NCBI RefSeq assembly: GCF_023702125.1 | Contig: NZ_CP098415.1 | Span: 2,604,001 to 2,668,000, forward strand | Length of the DNA stretch: 64,000 bases | Reading direction: 5' to 3' | From: Halorubrum hochsteinianum | Lineage (GTDB): Archaea; Halobacteriota; Halobacteria; Halobacteriales; Haloferacaceae | In this document: positions 16,720-26,858 of the stretch, piece by piece | Numbering within the stretch: position 1 is the first letter of the stretch | How the letters are laid out: every line of letters starts with the position of its first letter | Position numbers and translations under genes: made by a program | Notes under the pieces: generated by a model | What the model was told of the DNA's origin: nothing | What the model saw: the letters and a program-made list of their open reading frames with translations, nothing else | Databases searched by the model: none

Positions 16720-18162
16720 TCAGTTCATGCTCCGGCCGGGCGAGGACGGCCCGTAGAACTGTCCGTGGAACCCGTACGGGAGCCTGTGCGGGAGCCGTGC
16801 GCGACCGCGCTCCTCTAGGGTCTCGGCGTCCAGACAGACGAGGTCCGAGCGGTCGGCCGCCGGCTTGAGCACCACCGAGAGCACCACCCCGCCGTCCTCG
16901 TCGGCCGAGTCCGGGCGCGACACGAACAACGGTTCGCCCGGATGCGCGCCCGTCTCACGCCACCTGCGAACGGTTCCGGCCTCCACGTCGACCTTCGTGA
17001 CGTCCGTCGGCAGGCTCGATCCCCCGTCCGTCTCCGCGAGGTAGACGTACCGATGTGGCCGGCCGTTCACGGCCCGGTAGTTGATGACCGGGAACTCGAC
17101 CGGCCCGCGGTGGAGCCGCTCCCGCTCGGCGTCGCCACCGGTCAGCGGGAGCGTGTAGCGGTAGAGGTCCCCTCTGGGCAGGTCCGGATCGTCGCTCCGG
17201 AGGTTCGACAGTTCGAGCCCGGTGACCGCGCGCTCGTCCTCGAACGCGACGAGGTCCACGACGACCTCGCCGTCGCGCTCGTAGGCGTTCGCGTGGTGGT
17301 AGACGAACGCCGGGGACGCCGTCACCGTCGCCTCGCGGACGCCGGTCTCGCGGTCGAGGACGAGGAAGCGGAGCGGGGCGTCTAACGGCTCGAACGCGTC
17401 CAGGAACGTCTCCTTCGTCACCGCGCCGCGCAGGAGGCGAGTCGTGTCCAGTCCGAACGCGTTCACCGTGACCACGGCGTACCGCTCCGTCAGCGCGAAC
17501 GAGTGGATGTACGGGGCCTCTCCGAAGCGGAGCCGCGTCAGGGGCGTGGGAGCGCCGCCGTCGGCGGGCCGACGGAACAGCGTGTAGACGGTCTCGCGGC
17601 CGTACGAGACGCCGAGGTTGTAGAAGGCGTCCTCGTCGTGGTCGTAGTGGACGTGCGCGAGCGTGAGATCGCTGTCGAGCCCGGCGACGAGGTCCTTTCG
17701 GCCGGTCGTCTCAAGGGTCTCGAGGTCGACCGTCAGTGCGGTCGGCGACTCGGTGACCGCGGCGACCTCGTCGCCGAAGCGCTGGACGCCGATAACGGGG
17801 TTGTCCGGGAACGTCCCGTCGAGAACCTGCCGGAGCCGCGTCCAGACGGGTCGGTCGGGGGGCGTGCCGGGGAACGGGGTGCGGACGCCGCCGCCGGCCG
17901 CCGCGAACTCGTAGTCGCGGCTCCGGACGAACCGGTTCGCGTAGCGCACTCCGTCGTCGTCGATCCGGAAGCGGCGCAGCATCGCCAGCGGGTCGAACCA
18001 GTGACGCAGCGACGTGTCGCCGGCCTCGAACTGCCCCGGGCCGTTGCCGACGAGATCGCCCGTGAGCCAGTCCGGGAACGAACCGTCGACGGGCAACCGT
18101 GTGTCGTCGACCTCTTCGCGCTGCGTGCGAAAGCCCGCGCGGTAATCGTCGTGCGTGGTCAC
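16720..18162 (-). CDS. carotenoid cleavage oxygenase (RPE65 family)
   Basis: A 480-residue seven-bladed propeller oxygenase. The N-terminus LPVDGSFPDWLTGDLVGNGP and HWFDPLAMLRRFRI are typical. The four iron-ligand His are plausibly in LAHVHYDHDEDAFY, PYIHSFALTERYAV, FVYHHANAYERDGE and PYGFHGQFY; acidic second-sphere residues are present. It uses O2 and Fe(II) to cleave a polyene double bond. Haloarchaea make carotenoids (bacterioruberin precursors) and retinal, usually through Brp/Blh, so this enzyme could yield retinal or other apocarotenoids. No bacteriorhodopsin or carotenoid gene is adjacent. Confidence 0.87.
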   Translation of the reverse strand: MTTHDDYRAGFRTQREEVDDTRLPVDGSFPDWLTGDLVGNGPGQFEAGDTSLRHWFDPLAMLRRFRIDDDGVRYANRFVRSRDYEFAAAGGGVRTPFPGTPPDRPVWTRLRQVLDGTFPDNPVIGVQRFGDEVAAVTESPTALTVDLETLETTGRKDLVAGLDSDLTLAHVHYDHDEDAFYNLGVSYGRETVYTLFRRPADGGAPTPLTRLRFGEAPYIHSFALTERYAVVTVNAFGLDTTRLLRGAVTKETFLDAFEPLDAPLRFLVLDRETGVREATVTASPAFVYHHANAYERDGEVVVDLVAFEDERAVTGLELSNLRSDDPDLPRGDLYRYTLPLTGGDAERERLHRGPVEFPVINYRAVNGRPHRYVYLAETDGGSSLPTDVTKVDVEAGTVRRWRETGAHPGEPLFVSRPDSADEDGGVVLSVVLKPAADRSDLVCLDAETLEERGRARLPHRLPYGFHGQFYGPSSPGRSMN

Positions 18163-18286
18163 ACGTCACAGTACGCCCGAGGCGTCCTAGTAGCATCGGT
18201 GCCGCTCGCGGAGAGAGCGGGGTCCCGGCGTCGTCCGGGCCCGCGCGGACCGGGGCGTCCGACGACTTGACGCCGGACGGGGTTCA

Positions 18287-19651
18287 CTACCGCGTCGACA
18301 GCCGGCCGGGCGTCCACTCGACGCCGTCGAGTTCGCGGTGGGTGAACGGGAGGGCGTCCTCGCCGCTGTAGCTCGCGACGAGGTGGCCGTCGCCTTCGAG
18401 GTAGTACTTGTAGGTGGTGAGCCCCTCCAGCCCCACCGGCCCGCGGGCGTGGACCTTCCCGGTGGAGATGCCGACCTCCGCGCCGAGGCCGTACCGGTAG
18501 CCGTCCGCGAAGCGCGTCGACGCGTTGTGGAAGACGCTCGCGGCGTCGACGCCGGTCATGAACCGCTCGGCCGTCTCGGCGTCCTCGGTGAGGATCGACT
18601 CGGTGTGTTTCGAGCCGTGGTCGTTGACGTGTTCGATCGCGGCGTAGGCGTCGTCGACGACCTTGATCGACAGTTCGAGGTCGCCGTACTCGGTGTCCCA
18701 GTCGTCGGCGGTGGCGGGGTCGACGTCGACGGCCTCGCGGGTCCGCTCGTCGCCCCGCAGTTCGACGCCGGCCGCCTCGTAGCGCTCGACGAGGTCGGGG
18801 AGGAACGCGTCGGCGACCGACTCGTGGACCAACAGCGTCTCGACCGCGTTACACACCGCGGGGTACTGGACCTTCGCGTCGAAGGCGACGTCCTCGGCCA
18901 TCTCCAGGTCGGCGTCCGAGTCGACGTAGACGTGACAGACCCCCTCGGTGTGGCCCAAGACGGGGATCTGCGTGTTCGACTGGATGTAGGAGACGAACTC
19001 CGAGGAGCCGCGCGGCATCACGAGGTCGACCCGATCGTCGAGTTCGAGCAGGCGGTCGACCTCCTCGTGGGCCTCGATGAGCGCGGCCCAGCCGTCGGGG
19101 AGGTCCGCGGTCGCGTCGGCGATCGCCTCGTGGAGGACCCGGTTCGACTCGCTCGCCTCGCTGCCGCCCTTGAGCACGACGGCGTTGCCGGACTTCAGCG
19201 CGAGCGCCGCGATCTGGACGAGCGCGTCGGGGCGCGACTCGAACACGGTCGCGACGACGCCGATCGGGACCGCGACCCGGTACAGTTCGAGGTCCTCGTC
19301 GAGCTCGCGGGCCGAGAGCGTCTCGCCGAGCGGGTCGTCCTGTTCGGCGACCGACTCGACCATCGACGCGATCGACTCGATCTTGGTCGCGTCGAGCTTC
19401 AGGCGGTCGACGAGCGCCTGCGTGTACTCGCCGTCCGCGAGCATCGCCTCCGCCTCCTCGACGTCGACCGCGTTCGCGTCGAGGATCTCCGACTCGCGCT
19501 CGCGGATCGCGTCGGCGATCGACCGGAGCGCCTCGTTCCGGGTCGCCTCGTCGGCGTTCGCGAGCCGGAGCGCGGCGCGCTCCGCCCGGCGGGCCAGTTC
19601 GTCGGTGTCTCCTGCGAGGTCGGTATCGGGGTCGGCGTCCGTGTCACTCAT
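18287..19651 (-). CDS. proA: gamma-glutamyl phosphate reductase ProA
   Basis: About 454 residues. It reduces gamma-glutamyl phosphate to glutamate semialdehyde with NADPH, the second proline step. The aldehyde-dehydrogenase fold is clear: [52 protein letters not shown], and the nucleophile Cys in [13 protein letters not shown] (about residue 267). Start MSDTDADPD at 19651 overlaps the proB stop by 8 bp (ATGAGTGA); another ATG at 19660 is possible. It is the last gene of proC-proB-proA. Confidence 0.95.
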   Translation of the reverse strand: MSDTDADPDTDLAGDTDELARRAERAALRLANADEATRNEALRSIADAIRERESEILDANAVDVEEAEAMLADGEYTQALVDRLKLDATKIESIASMVESVAEQDDPLGETLSARELDEDLELYRVAVPIGVVATVFESRPDALVQIAALALKSGNAVVLKGGSEASESNRVLHEAIADATADLPDGWAALIEAHEEVDRLLELDDRVDLVMPRGSSEFVSYIQSNTQIPVLGHTEGVCHVYVDSDADLEMAEDVAFDAKVQYPAVCNAVETLLVHESVADAFLPDLVERYEAAGVELRGDERTREAVDVDPATADDWDTEYGDLELSIKVVDDAYAAIEHVNDHGSKHTESILTEDAETAERFMTGVDAASVFHNASTRFADGYRYGLGAEVGISTGKVHARGPVGLEGLTTYKYYLEGDGHLVASYSGEDALPFTHRELDGVEWTPGRLSTR

Positions 19652-20543
19652 CGTCGTCACCCGCCTTCGGGACGAATAGCGTCCCAGTCGGCTTACCCGC
19701 TGCGATCCGCGCCAGCACGTCGCGCTCGGCGGAGCCGGCGATGATCGCGGGGATCCCGTTGCGGCTCACGTCGTGTGCGCCCTCGACCTTCGTGCGGATT
19801 CCGCCGAAGTCGGTCTCGGTGCCGCCGCCGACGATCTCCCGGAGCCGGTCGTAGCCGTCGTCGACCGCCTCGATCAGCTCCGCGTCGGCGTCCCGCTTCG
19901 GGTTCCCGGTGTAGACGCCGTCGACGTCGGTGAGCGTCACGAGCAGGTCGGCGTCCAGGCCGAGCGCGACGGACGCCGACAGCATGTCGTTGTCGCCGAT
20001 CCGAAGCTCGTCGGTCGCCACCGCGTCGTTCTCGTTGACGACGGGGACGACCCCCCACGACAGCAGCGTCTCGACGGTGTTCGTGAAGTTGTCGAACCGC
20101 TCGGGCGCGTCGAGGTCGGTCCCCGTCACCAGTATCTGGGCGACGTCCTGGTCGAACCGCTCGAAGCTCTGCGTGTAGTGCCGCATCAGGAGCCCCTGTC
20201 CGACCGTCGAGAGCGCCTGATTCTCGACGATCGAATCGACGTCGTCCCGCGACTCCGGCCCCTCGTCGAGCCGGCCGGTGCCGGCTCCGACCGCGCCCGA
20301 CGAGACCAGCACGACCTCCGTGCCGCGCTCCCGGAGGTCCATCACGTCGGCGACGAGTTTGTCGAGCTTCACGCGGTCGAGCCGCGAGTCCTCGTCGGTT
20401 AGCGAGTTCGTCCCGGCCTTGACGATCACGCGGTCGGCCGCGGCCGCCCGCTCCCGGGCGGCGGCGACGCGCTCGTCGTCGGCGGCCGCGACGGTCGTCC
20501 CGTCGGCCGCGGCCGTCCGCTCGACGCCCGCGTCCTCAGGCAT
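19644..20543 (-). CDS. proB: glutamate 5-kinase ProB
   Basis: A 299-residue amino-acid kinase that phosphorylates glutamate in proline synthesis. Seen: [67 protein letters not shown], and [20 protein letters not shown]. The family's C-terminal PUA domain (E. coli protein 367 residues) is absent, so it is a kinase-only form. About 35 extra Ala-rich residues precede the first strand. It overlaps proC and proA at both ends, implying coupled translation. Confidence 0.94.
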   Translation of the reverse strand: MPEDAGVERTAAADGTTVAAADDERVAAARERAAAADRVIVKAGTNSLTDEDSRLDRVKLDKLVADVMDLRERGTEVVLVSSGAVGAGTGRLDEGPESRDDVDSIVENQALSTVGQGLLMRHYTQSFERFDQDVAQILVTGTDLDAPERFDNFTNTVETLLSWGVVPVVNENDAVATDELRIGDNDMLSASVALGLDADLLVTLTDVDGVYTGNPKRDADAELIEAVDDGYDRLREIVGGGTETDFGGIRTKVEGAHDVSRNGIPAIIAGSAERDVLARIAAGKPTGTLFVPKAGDDDE

Positions 20544-21312
20544 CGTCGAACGCCTCCGCGAGCTCGCGGGACCGGCGCTCGGCGGCCGCGACGGCGTCCT
20601 CGACCGCCTCGTCAGCGTCGCTGTCCCACAGCACGTCCATCCCCTCTATCGTCGTCCCGTTCGGCGAGCAGACCGCGTCGATGAGCTCGTCGACGCTGCG
20701 GTCGTCGCGCAGCACGGTCTCTGCGGCCCCCTTGAACGTCTGCGCGGCCAGCGTCTCGGCCTGCTCGGGGTCGAGCCCGCCGTCGATCCCGCCCTGTTTC
20801 ATCGCGTCGATCAGGTAGAAGGCGAAGGCGGGGCCGCTGCCGTTGACCGCCGTCGAGACGTGCATCAGCGACTCGTCGACCTCGACGAACTCGCCGACCG
20901 CGTCGAGCATCTCCCGGACTTCGTCGGTCAGGCCGGCGTTCGTCGCCGCCGCGGCCATGTTCCCCGTCTCCGCCGCGAGGTTCGGCATTATCCGGACGAC
21001 GGACGCGTCGGTCCGCTCGTCGACGAACCCGCGGGGGAGGCCCGCGGCCAGCGTGACGAGCTGTTGGCCGCCTCGGAGGTCGAGCTCGTCGAGCACCGCC
21101 GGCGCGACGTCCGGCTTCACCGCGAGGACGACGATATCGGCCTCGCGCGCCGCCGCCACGTCCTCGCTCGTCTCGTCGACGGCGTCTTCGATCGCGTCGA
21201 GCGCCTCGGGGTCGAGGTCGATCGCCGTGAGGTGATACCCCCCCGCACGGGCGAGTCCCCTCAGCAGGGCACTCCCCATGTTGCCGCAGCCGATAACGCT
21301 TATTCGGGTCAT
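20536..21312 (-). CDS. proC: pyrroline-5-carboxylate reductase ProC
   Basis: A 258-residue NAD(P)H-dependent enzyme for the last step of proline synthesis. The Rossmann start [56 protein letters not shown] and the C-terminal helix region [17 protein letters not shown] are all present. It is the first gene of the proline operon and overlaps proB by 8 bp. The leader between 21313 and the next gene has no obvious regulatory structure. Proline synthesis matters for protein, and possibly for osmotic balance. Confidence 0.95.
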   Translation of the reverse strand: MTRISVIGCGNMGSALLRGLARAGGYHLTAIDLDPEALDAIEDAVDETSEDVAAAREADIVVLAVKPDVAPAVLDELDLRGGQQLVTLAAGLPRGFVDERTDASVVRIMPNLAAETGNMAAAATNAGLTDEVREMLDAVGEFVEVDESLMHVSTAVNGSGPAFAFYLIDAMKQGGIDGGLDPEQAETLAAQTFKGAAETVLRDDRSVDELIDAVCSPNGTTIEGMDVLWDSDADEAVEDAVAAAERRSRELAEAFDDA

Positions 21313-21576
21313 TTGGCCCTACGGAATCAACGGGCGGACATACCAACTGCGGTTTTCGCAAGATTGTCGGCTCAGGGATCCCGTCGAGAACCCTGTAGTA
21401 CAGATACCCGCTCTCGACCGCCCAATACCGCGAAAAAGCCACCGAAACGGGGGCCGACGGGATCCGTGACGAGAGAACAGGCGTGGGTCATCGGAGACGT
21501 GCGTTGGAACGTTCGAATGCCTCGGGATGACCGCGGTACGAGGCGTCGAATTTCACCGAAGACGAACGCTACTCCA

Positions 21577-21774
21577 CTATATCGAATCCAACTCGTCTTC
21601 GAACCGATAGACGGCTATGATCGCACCCATCGAGAGCGCGACCGTACAGACCATCGACCAAGCGAACATTTCGTCCGGACCGTCTCCCAGCAGCGCGCCC
21701 ACCGTAACCGAAACGAGCAGGATCGCTACCGTCGCGATGCCGCCGGCCACCCGAACGAATAGCTCTTCGTTCAT
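21577..21774 (-). CDS. small membrane protein, two helices
   Basis: A 65-residue protein with two hydrophobic helices (about 8-30, VAGGIATVAILLVSVTVGALLG; and 37-56, AWSMVCTVALSMGAIIAVY) and a charged end FEDELDSI. No family is recognised. The stop lies next to a CTATAT element. It sits alone between the proline operon and the glycosyltransferase, both on the same strand. It may have a structural or accessory role in the membrane. Confidence 0.6.
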   Translation of the reverse strand: MNEELFVRVAGGIATVAILLVSVTVGALLGDGPDEMFAWSMVCTVALSMGAIIAVYRFEDELDSI

Positions 21775-21807
21775 ATCCCGTTGCTCACGAGCGAATGACT
21801 AGGATTC

Positions 21808-22860
21808 TCAGACGAGATCCGCGTACAGGTCCCTGTAGCGCTCGGCGATCGCCGACAGCGAGAACGCTTCGCTGCGCTCGGCGGCGTTCGCGCCGAGTTC
21901 CGCCCGCCGGTCCGCGTCGCGGAGTTCGTCGATGGCCTCGACGAACCCCTCCACGTCGTCGCCGCGAACGCGGTCGTGGTCGCGACCGTTGTCGTCGCGG
22001 TCGTCCGTCGCGGTCTCCTCGTCGTCCCGGTCGCCCACCTTCAGGCACTCCTCGCCGTCCGCCAGCCACGAGAACGTCTCGATGTCGCGGACGACGACCG
22101 GCTTCCCGGCCGCCATCGCCTCCAGCAGCGCGATCCCCTCGTTCTCCTCGTGGGTCGGGAAACAGAACACGTCGCCCGCGGCGTACGCGCCCCGGATGTC
22201 GTCGACGAAGCCCGTGAACGTACAGTTCGACGGGGCCTCGTCGATGAGACGCGTGGTGTCTCTGCCCTTCAGCGACCGGTCTATCGGGCCGAACCAGACG
22301 AAGTCCACGTCGGGCATCCGGTGGGCCGTCTCGACGAACGTCTCTAACCCCTTCCGCTTGATCACGTGACCGACGAGGAACACCGTCGGCGGGGAGAGGT
22401 CGTAGCGCTCGCGGTACTCGGCTTCGAGCGACTCGAACCCCGCCAGCTTCTCGCGGTCGACGCCGTTCGAGACCACCGTCGTCGGGACATCCGCGTAGCT
22501 CTCGATCAGGTCGCGGTTGTACTCGGAGGGGCAGACGAGCAGGTCGGCGAGCCCGTACGCGCGCCGGAGGTACGGCTTGAGCGGCCGCGCGAGCGCGTTG
22601 GTGAACCGGAAGCTGTCGCCGAAGTCCTCGGCGGTGACGTGAGTGTGCGCGACCACGGGGACGCCTGCCTGCCGGGCGCGGCGCGCGTGCCAGACCGAGC
22701 GCGGGCCCATCACGTTGAGGTGGAGGACGTCGGCGTCGAGCGTCGGCTCCGTCGTGTACTCGATCCCGACGCGGTCGAGCATCTTCCGCTGGTGGTCGAC
22801 GGAGGCGGCGATGCCGCCCGTGACGTGCTCTTCGAACTCGAAGTAGTGGCTGACCTTCAT
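21808..22860 (-). CDS. glycosyltransferase family 4
   Basis: A 350-residue GT-B glycosyltransferase. N-terminal domain: HVTGGIAASVDHQRKMLDR and VPVVAHTHVTAEDFGDSFRF. C-terminal donor domain: TTVVSNGVDREKLAGFE, VFLVGHVIKRKGLETFVETA, GDVFCFPTHEENEGIALLEA and AAGKPVVVRDIETFSWL, with the acidic EEN-E of retaining GT4 enzymes. An Asp-rich loop of about 30 residues sits before the last helix. It follows the phosphatase-superfamily gene by 37 bp on the same strand, likely one operon. Probable acceptor is a lipid or surface glycan; sugars cannot be told. Confidence 0.88.
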   Translation of the reverse strand: MKVSHYFEFEEHVTGGIAASVDHQRKMLDRVGIEYTTEPTLDADVLHLNVMGPRSVWHARRARQAGVPVVAHTHVTAEDFGDSFRFTNALARPLKPYLRRAYGLADLLVCPSEYNRDLIESYADVPTTVVSNGVDREKLAGFESLEAEYRERYDLSPPTVFLVGHVIKRKGLETFVETAHRMPDVDFVWFGPIDRSLKGRDTTRLIDEAPSNCTFTGFVDDIRGAYAAGDVFCFPTHEENEGIALLEAMAAGKPVVVRDIETFSWLADGEECLKVGDRDDEETATDDRDDNGRDHDRVRGDDVEGFVEAIDELRDADRRAELGANAAERSEAFSLSAIAERYRDLYADLV

Positions 22861-22897
22861 GTGTGGAGGCGGGCGCGAGCGCGCGGACCGACCGCGC

Positions 22898-23764
22898 TCA
22901 CTCGACTTCGAGCCACGGAACCTCCATCAGCGCCGGGATGTACGTCTCGATGTGGTGTTCCCAGACGCCCTCCTCGCCGAACGCCTCGCCGTGGTCCGCG
23001 GTGACGACCACGTCGCCGTCGAGCTCTTCGACGAGTTCGGCGACGCTCTCCAAGGCGATCCGGAGGTTCTCCTCGTACATCGACAGCGCGGTGACGCGCG
23101 TTCCGTCCGTCACGAGGTCCTTCGGGTCGAGTTCGAGCCACAGCCCCGCCTTCTGGGCGAACTCGCTGTCGTCCAGTCGGCTCTCGATCTTCGGGCGGAC
23201 CGAGTCGCTGAGCGAGGAGAGCAGGCCGCCGTCGTCGTCGCTCCCGCCGTTCGCCTCCTCTTCCTCCTGTCGTTTGATCCCCTTCTGGATCTGTTTGAGC
23301 TTCTGGCCTTTCCCCCGCGAGAGGTAGGGGGCGTGCGGCTGCATGTAGTGGAGGACGGTTCGGTCGGCGCGCTCGACGGCGTCCTGATTGCGGTGGAACG
23401 CGTCTGCGAGCCCCTCCGGCGGGACGGTTCCGAGGTCGTCGTCCCAGTCGGTCTTCCAGACGTCGTGGATGTCGCTGATGTGTTCGGAGGCGGTCCACTC
23501 GTAGTCGCAGCTCGCGCCCCACTTCAGCTCGTTCAGCGGGATCCCCAGGTCGTTGATGAAGGGGTTCCCGGAGAAGTACGCGATGTCGTGTTCGTCGGTG
23601 AACGTGCGGTAGGCCCACTCCGGCGTCGACGAGCCGACGCTCTTCCGCTTTTCGAGCGTCCCGTCGAGGTACTCGTCGTACACGTCCGCGAACACGTCGT
23701 ACCGGCACGCGTCGAGCACCAGACAGTAGTCCCACTCCGACTCGAGGAACCGCTGATCTTCCAT
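22898..23764 (-). CDS. alkaline phosphatase superfamily (sulfatase-like) protein
   Basis: A 288-residue member of the alkaline phosphatase/sulfatase fold. DYCLVLDACRYDVF carries the N-terminal metal Asp and the DAC active-site region; HYMQPHAPYLSRGKG is mid-protein; and VVVTADHGEAFGEEGVWEHH supplies the C-terminal metal Asp and His pair. Family members transfer or hydrolyse phosphate or sulfate on glycans and lipids (e.g. phosphoglycerol transferases). There is no signal peptide, so activity would be cytoplasmic or membrane-peripheral. It leads the glycosyltransferase gene, suggesting joint work on a surface polymer or N-glycan precursor. Confidence 0.8.
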   Translation of the reverse strand: MEDQRFLESEWDYCLVLDACRYDVFADVYDEYLDGTLEKRKSVGSSTPEWAYRTFTDEHDIAYFSGNPFINDLGIPLNELKWGASCDYEWTASEHISDIHDVWKTDWDDDLGTVPPEGLADAFHRNQDAVERADRTVLHYMQPHAPYLSRGKGQKLKQIQKGIKRQEEEEANGGSDDDGGLLSSLSDSVRPKIESRLDDSEFAQKAGLWLELDPKDLVTDGTRVTALSMYEENLRIALESVAELVEELDGDVVVTADHGEAFGEEGVWEHHIETYIPALMEVPWLEVE

Positions 23765-23951
23765 TGGGTGGGTCGTCGGCCCGCCGGTACGTATGTATTC
23801 CCATTCGGTCGGACGCGGACTATGCCCCGAGGAGCGAGCCGACGACCGACGCGGCGAGGGGCCGCCCTCGGCGACGACCGACTCGATGGAGGGCCGCCGG
23901 TCGGCGGACGCGAAGCAGACGTTTCAAGTTCGCTTCCGCGTCACGTCGCCT

Positions 23952-24965
23952 ATGGAAGGCCCACAACGGCGCGCGCTGATCCTCGGGACGGTCGGCGCGG
24001 TCGTCCTCCTCGCGCTGCTGTTCGTCGTCGTCGGGGTCGATCGCGTCGTGGGCGCGCTCGCGGCCGCGGACCCGCTCCTCGTCGCCGCGACCGCCGCGAT
24101 CGGGCTCTGCTGGCTCGCCGCGTGGAGCCTCATGCTGCGCGCCGTGCTGGGCGCACTCGACGTAGAGCTGTCGGTCGGGACCGCGTTCCTCGTGTACAGC
24201 GGTGCGGCCTTCGCGAACAACGTCACCCCGTTCGGGCAGGCGGGCGGGGAGCCGGTCGCCGCCGCGCTCATCTCGAAGGTGGCGGAGGCGCGGTACGAGA
24301 CCGGACTCGTCGGGATCGCGAGCGTCGACGTACTCAACGTCGTCCCCTCGGTGTCGCTCGTCTTCCTCGGTGTGGGGTCGTACGCGGCCACCACGGCCGT
24401 CGGGGACCGCGTCACCGTCGCCGTCGCGAGCGCGGCCGCGCTGATCGCCGCGATCGTCACCGCGATCGCCCTCGTCTGGCGCTACCGCGTCGCGGTCGTT
24501 GACCGCGTCCCGGGCGCGATCGGGCCGTTCCTCGGCCGCTTCGACCGGTTCGACGCCGAGACGATCGAGGCCGGACTCGCGGACCGGCTGGGGAACTTCT
24601 TCGCGGACATCGAGCGCGTCGGGACCGACCGTCGACGGCTCGTCGGCATCGTCGCGCTCTCGCTCGTCGGGTGGCTGTTTCAGGCGGCCGCGCTCACGGT
24701 CGCGTTCGCCGCGGTCGGCCACCCGATCTCGCCGCTGATCCCCGTCTTCGTCGTCCCGCTCTCGTACGTGGCGGGCGCGACGCCGCTCCCCGGCGGTCTC
24801 GGCGGCATCGAGGCCGCGCTCGTCGGCCTGCTCGTACCCACGACCGGCGTCGCCGCCTCGGCGATCACCGCCGCGGTCTTGGTCTTCCGCGGCGCAGTGT
24901 ACTGGCTGCCGATGGTGATCGGCGGCGCGTCGGCGTCGGCGCTGGGCGTCAAGGCGTTCGGGTAG
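23952..24965 (+). CDS. lysylphosphatidylglycerol synthase TM-region / UPF0104 membrane protein
   Basis: A 337-residue protein with about eight hydrophobic helices. Conserved family stretches are GAAFANNVTPFGQAGGEPVA in the first half and PLSYVAGATPLPGGLGGIEA in the second, typical of the YbhN/AglD-C-terminal (DUF92-like flippase) family. In haloarchaea such domains occur with dolichol-linked glycosylation enzymes. It diverges from the phosphatase-superfamily gene, sharing a 187 bp promoter region, which links it to the glycan cluster. Likely role: translocation or flipping of a lipid-linked group; inferred. Confidence 0.85.
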   Translation: MEGPQRRALILGTVGAVVLLALLFVVVGVDRVVGALAAADPLLVAATAAIGLCWLAAWSLMLRAVLGALDVELSVGTAFLVYSGAAFANNVTPFGQAGGEPVAAALISKVAEARYETGLVGIASVDVLNVVPSVSLVFLGVGSYAATTAVGDRVTVAVASAAALIAAIVTAIALVWRYRVAVVDRVPGAIGPFLGRFDRFDAETIEAGLADRLGNFFADIERVGTDRRRLVGIVALSLVGWLFQAAALTVAFAAVGHPISPLIPVFVVPLSYVAGATPLPGGLGGIEAALVGLLVPTTGVAASAITAAVLVFRGAVYWLPMVIGGASASALGVKAFG

Positions 24966-25157
24966 GGCGACTCAGTCGAACGACTCTCCGTCAGCGCGTT
25001 CTCGTCCGGAAGGGTCGGTCGCCGAACAGCGCGCGTCGACTACCGGGCGCTCCGCCAGTTCGACGGGCTGCTCTGATCGCTGTGCGGGATCCGGCAAGGG
25101 GTCTACGACGGTCCGTCTTCCACCGATCTTATTTCCTCTCACTCTGACGGTGTATCC

Positions 25158-26204
25158 GTGAACGTCCCCGTCTCTCGACGCGGATTCCTCCGAACCGCCG
25201 GCGCGGCCGGAGCAATCGCCCTCTCCGGGTGTTCGCGCCTCGGCGAAGGGGGGAGCGAAGCCGGGGAGTCGGTTCCTCCCGGTGCCGCGATGTTCCGATA
25301 CAACCCCGCCCGGACGGGCGGACCACCGGACGCGACCGGCCCGACTGACTCGGTGACGGAGCAGTGGGTTGTCCGGACTCAGGGAGGAGTCGCGCGTTCG
25401 CTCGCGGTCTTCGACGATTCCGTTTACGTCGGGAGCAACGACGACGCAGTTACCGCTCTCGCCGCGAGCGACGGCACCGAACGGTGGTCGGTCGAGGCCG
25501 ACGGGCAGATTGGCTGGCCACCGGCGGTCGTCGACGACGCCGTGTACGTCGGCCGTGGCGACGGAACGATCTGTGCGCTGGCCGCCGGCGACGGGACCGA
25601 GCGCTGGCGCTTCGACACCGGCAAACGGGTGGCTCCGGCTCCGGCGGTCGTCGACGACACCGTCTACGTCGGGGGTGTCGAGAACGGCGGGGAGGTGCTC
25701 TACGCGCTGGACGCGTCCGACGGCACCGAGCGGTGGTCCTTCGAAATGGAGTTCAACGGCTACGCGTCGCCGGCGGTGGTCGACGGCACCGTCTACCTCA
25801 ACCACGGCGAGAGGAACTGGGCGCTGGACGCCGCCGACGGGACCGAACGGTGGTCGTTCGAGCCCGATGACGCCATGGAAACGGTCGGGACGGGGCCGCC
25901 GGCGGTACGGGACGAGACCGTCTACATCGGGGGTCACGATACCGTCTACGCGCTCGCCGCGGACGAGGGCACCGAGGAGTGGTCTTTCGAGGTCGCCGAC
26001 AGCGTCGGATCCTCGCCCGCAGTGACCGACGGCGCGGTCTACATCGGCGGGAACGACGGGACGGTCTACGCGCTCGCTACCGGCGACGGCACCGAATAGT
26101 GGCACTTCGAGGCGGGTAGTTGGGTCTCCTCCGTGGTGGTCGTCGACGGGACCGTCTACGCCGGCAGGGCTGACGGGGCCGTCCACGCGCTCACCGCCGA
26201 GTGA
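25158..26204 (+). pseudogene. PQQ-repeat beta-propeller Tat lipoprotein, interrupted by in-frame TAG
   Basis: GTG start, then a Tat lipoprotein signal (SRRGFLRTAGAAGAIALSGC). The mature protein is a string of about 40-residue PQQ/WD-like blades, each ending DGTERWSF or similar and opening with VVDDxVYVG. The frame stops at TAG 26097-26099 exactly where the last blade reads DGTE-stop-WHFEAG; after it the same frame continues for a further 34 residues to TGA at 26202-26204 and finishes the blade. In the other blades this codon is Arg or Glu, so a single GAG-to-TAG change explains it. The truncated product lacks a final blade and may be non-functional. Confidence 0.8.
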
Positions 26205-26329
26205 CGGTCCCCTTCGAGGGGGAACACGCGTACCGCTCGGTTGAACTCGCGATTCAGCGTGTGAATCCAGCAACCGCCAAGTACCTCGACGAGGCCAGTG
26301 TGCGGGAAGCGTCCGAGCGGGGCGCGGCG

Positions 26330-26833
26330 TCACGCGTCGCGCGACCGCTCCGAGCGCCGCCGCAACGCAGCGCCGAGCGCGTACGCCGCGCTTCCGGCCG
26401 TGAGCGCGACGGCGAGCGCGACGACCGGTCCGACCCGGAGGCCGGTCAGCAGTTCGGCGCGGGGCGACAGCCCGACCGCGGACGGACGCGGGACCGCGTA
26501 CCCGCCGTCGCCGAACGCGTCGCCGCGGACGAGCGCCGCGAGCGGCGGAACCACGAAGATCCAGCAGGTCGCGAGGAAGGCGGCACCACAACCCGCGAGG
26601 AGGCCGCCGCGACGCCGGCCGGCGCGGGCCGCGAGACCGAGACCGACCGCGACGAGCCCCGCCCAGACGTGATACCGCCACGCGGTCCGGATCGGTTCCC
26701 ACGGGAGAACGACGAGAAACGAGGCGGCCGCGACGGCGACACCGGCCGTGCCGAGCGTGCGGACGGCGGTCCAGTCCGTACCGAGGAGGAGGGCTTTCGA
26801 GGACACGGGTCCCCGGTTTCGGCGGGGTGACAA
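26330..26833 (-). CDS. hypothetical membrane protein, four helices
   Basis: A 167-residue protein with four hydrophobic stretches (about 30-47, 57-73, 79-102 and 133-155) and short basic loops (RAGRRRGG, RRRSERSRDA), consistent with the positive-inside rule. No family is recognised. It ends about 125 bp from the damaged lipoprotein gene on the opposite strand, and its start is 26 bp from the left end of the insertion sequence, so the insertion may have replaced its promoter. Confidence 0.6.
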   Translation of the reverse strand: MSPRRNRGPVSSKALLLGTDWTAVRTLGTAGVAVAAASFLVVLPWEPIRTAWRYHVWAGLVAVGLGLAARAGRRRGGLLAGCGAAFLATCWIFVVPPLAALVRGDAFGDGGYAVPRPSAVGLSPRAELLTGLRVGPVVALAVALTAGSAAYALGAALRRRSERSRDA

Positions 26834-26858
26834 AAAGATTCAGTCGGTCGCGGCGGCA

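Noticed and set aside
26097-26099. TAG as a pyrrolysine codon
   Set aside because: Haloarchaea are not known to encode pyrrolysine, the position is not catalytic, and one substitution explains it.
26201-26329. Short frame starting GTG over the propeller stop codon (VPFEGEHAYRSVELAIQ)
   Set aside because: It runs on into the antisense of the membrane gene and has no recognisable domain.
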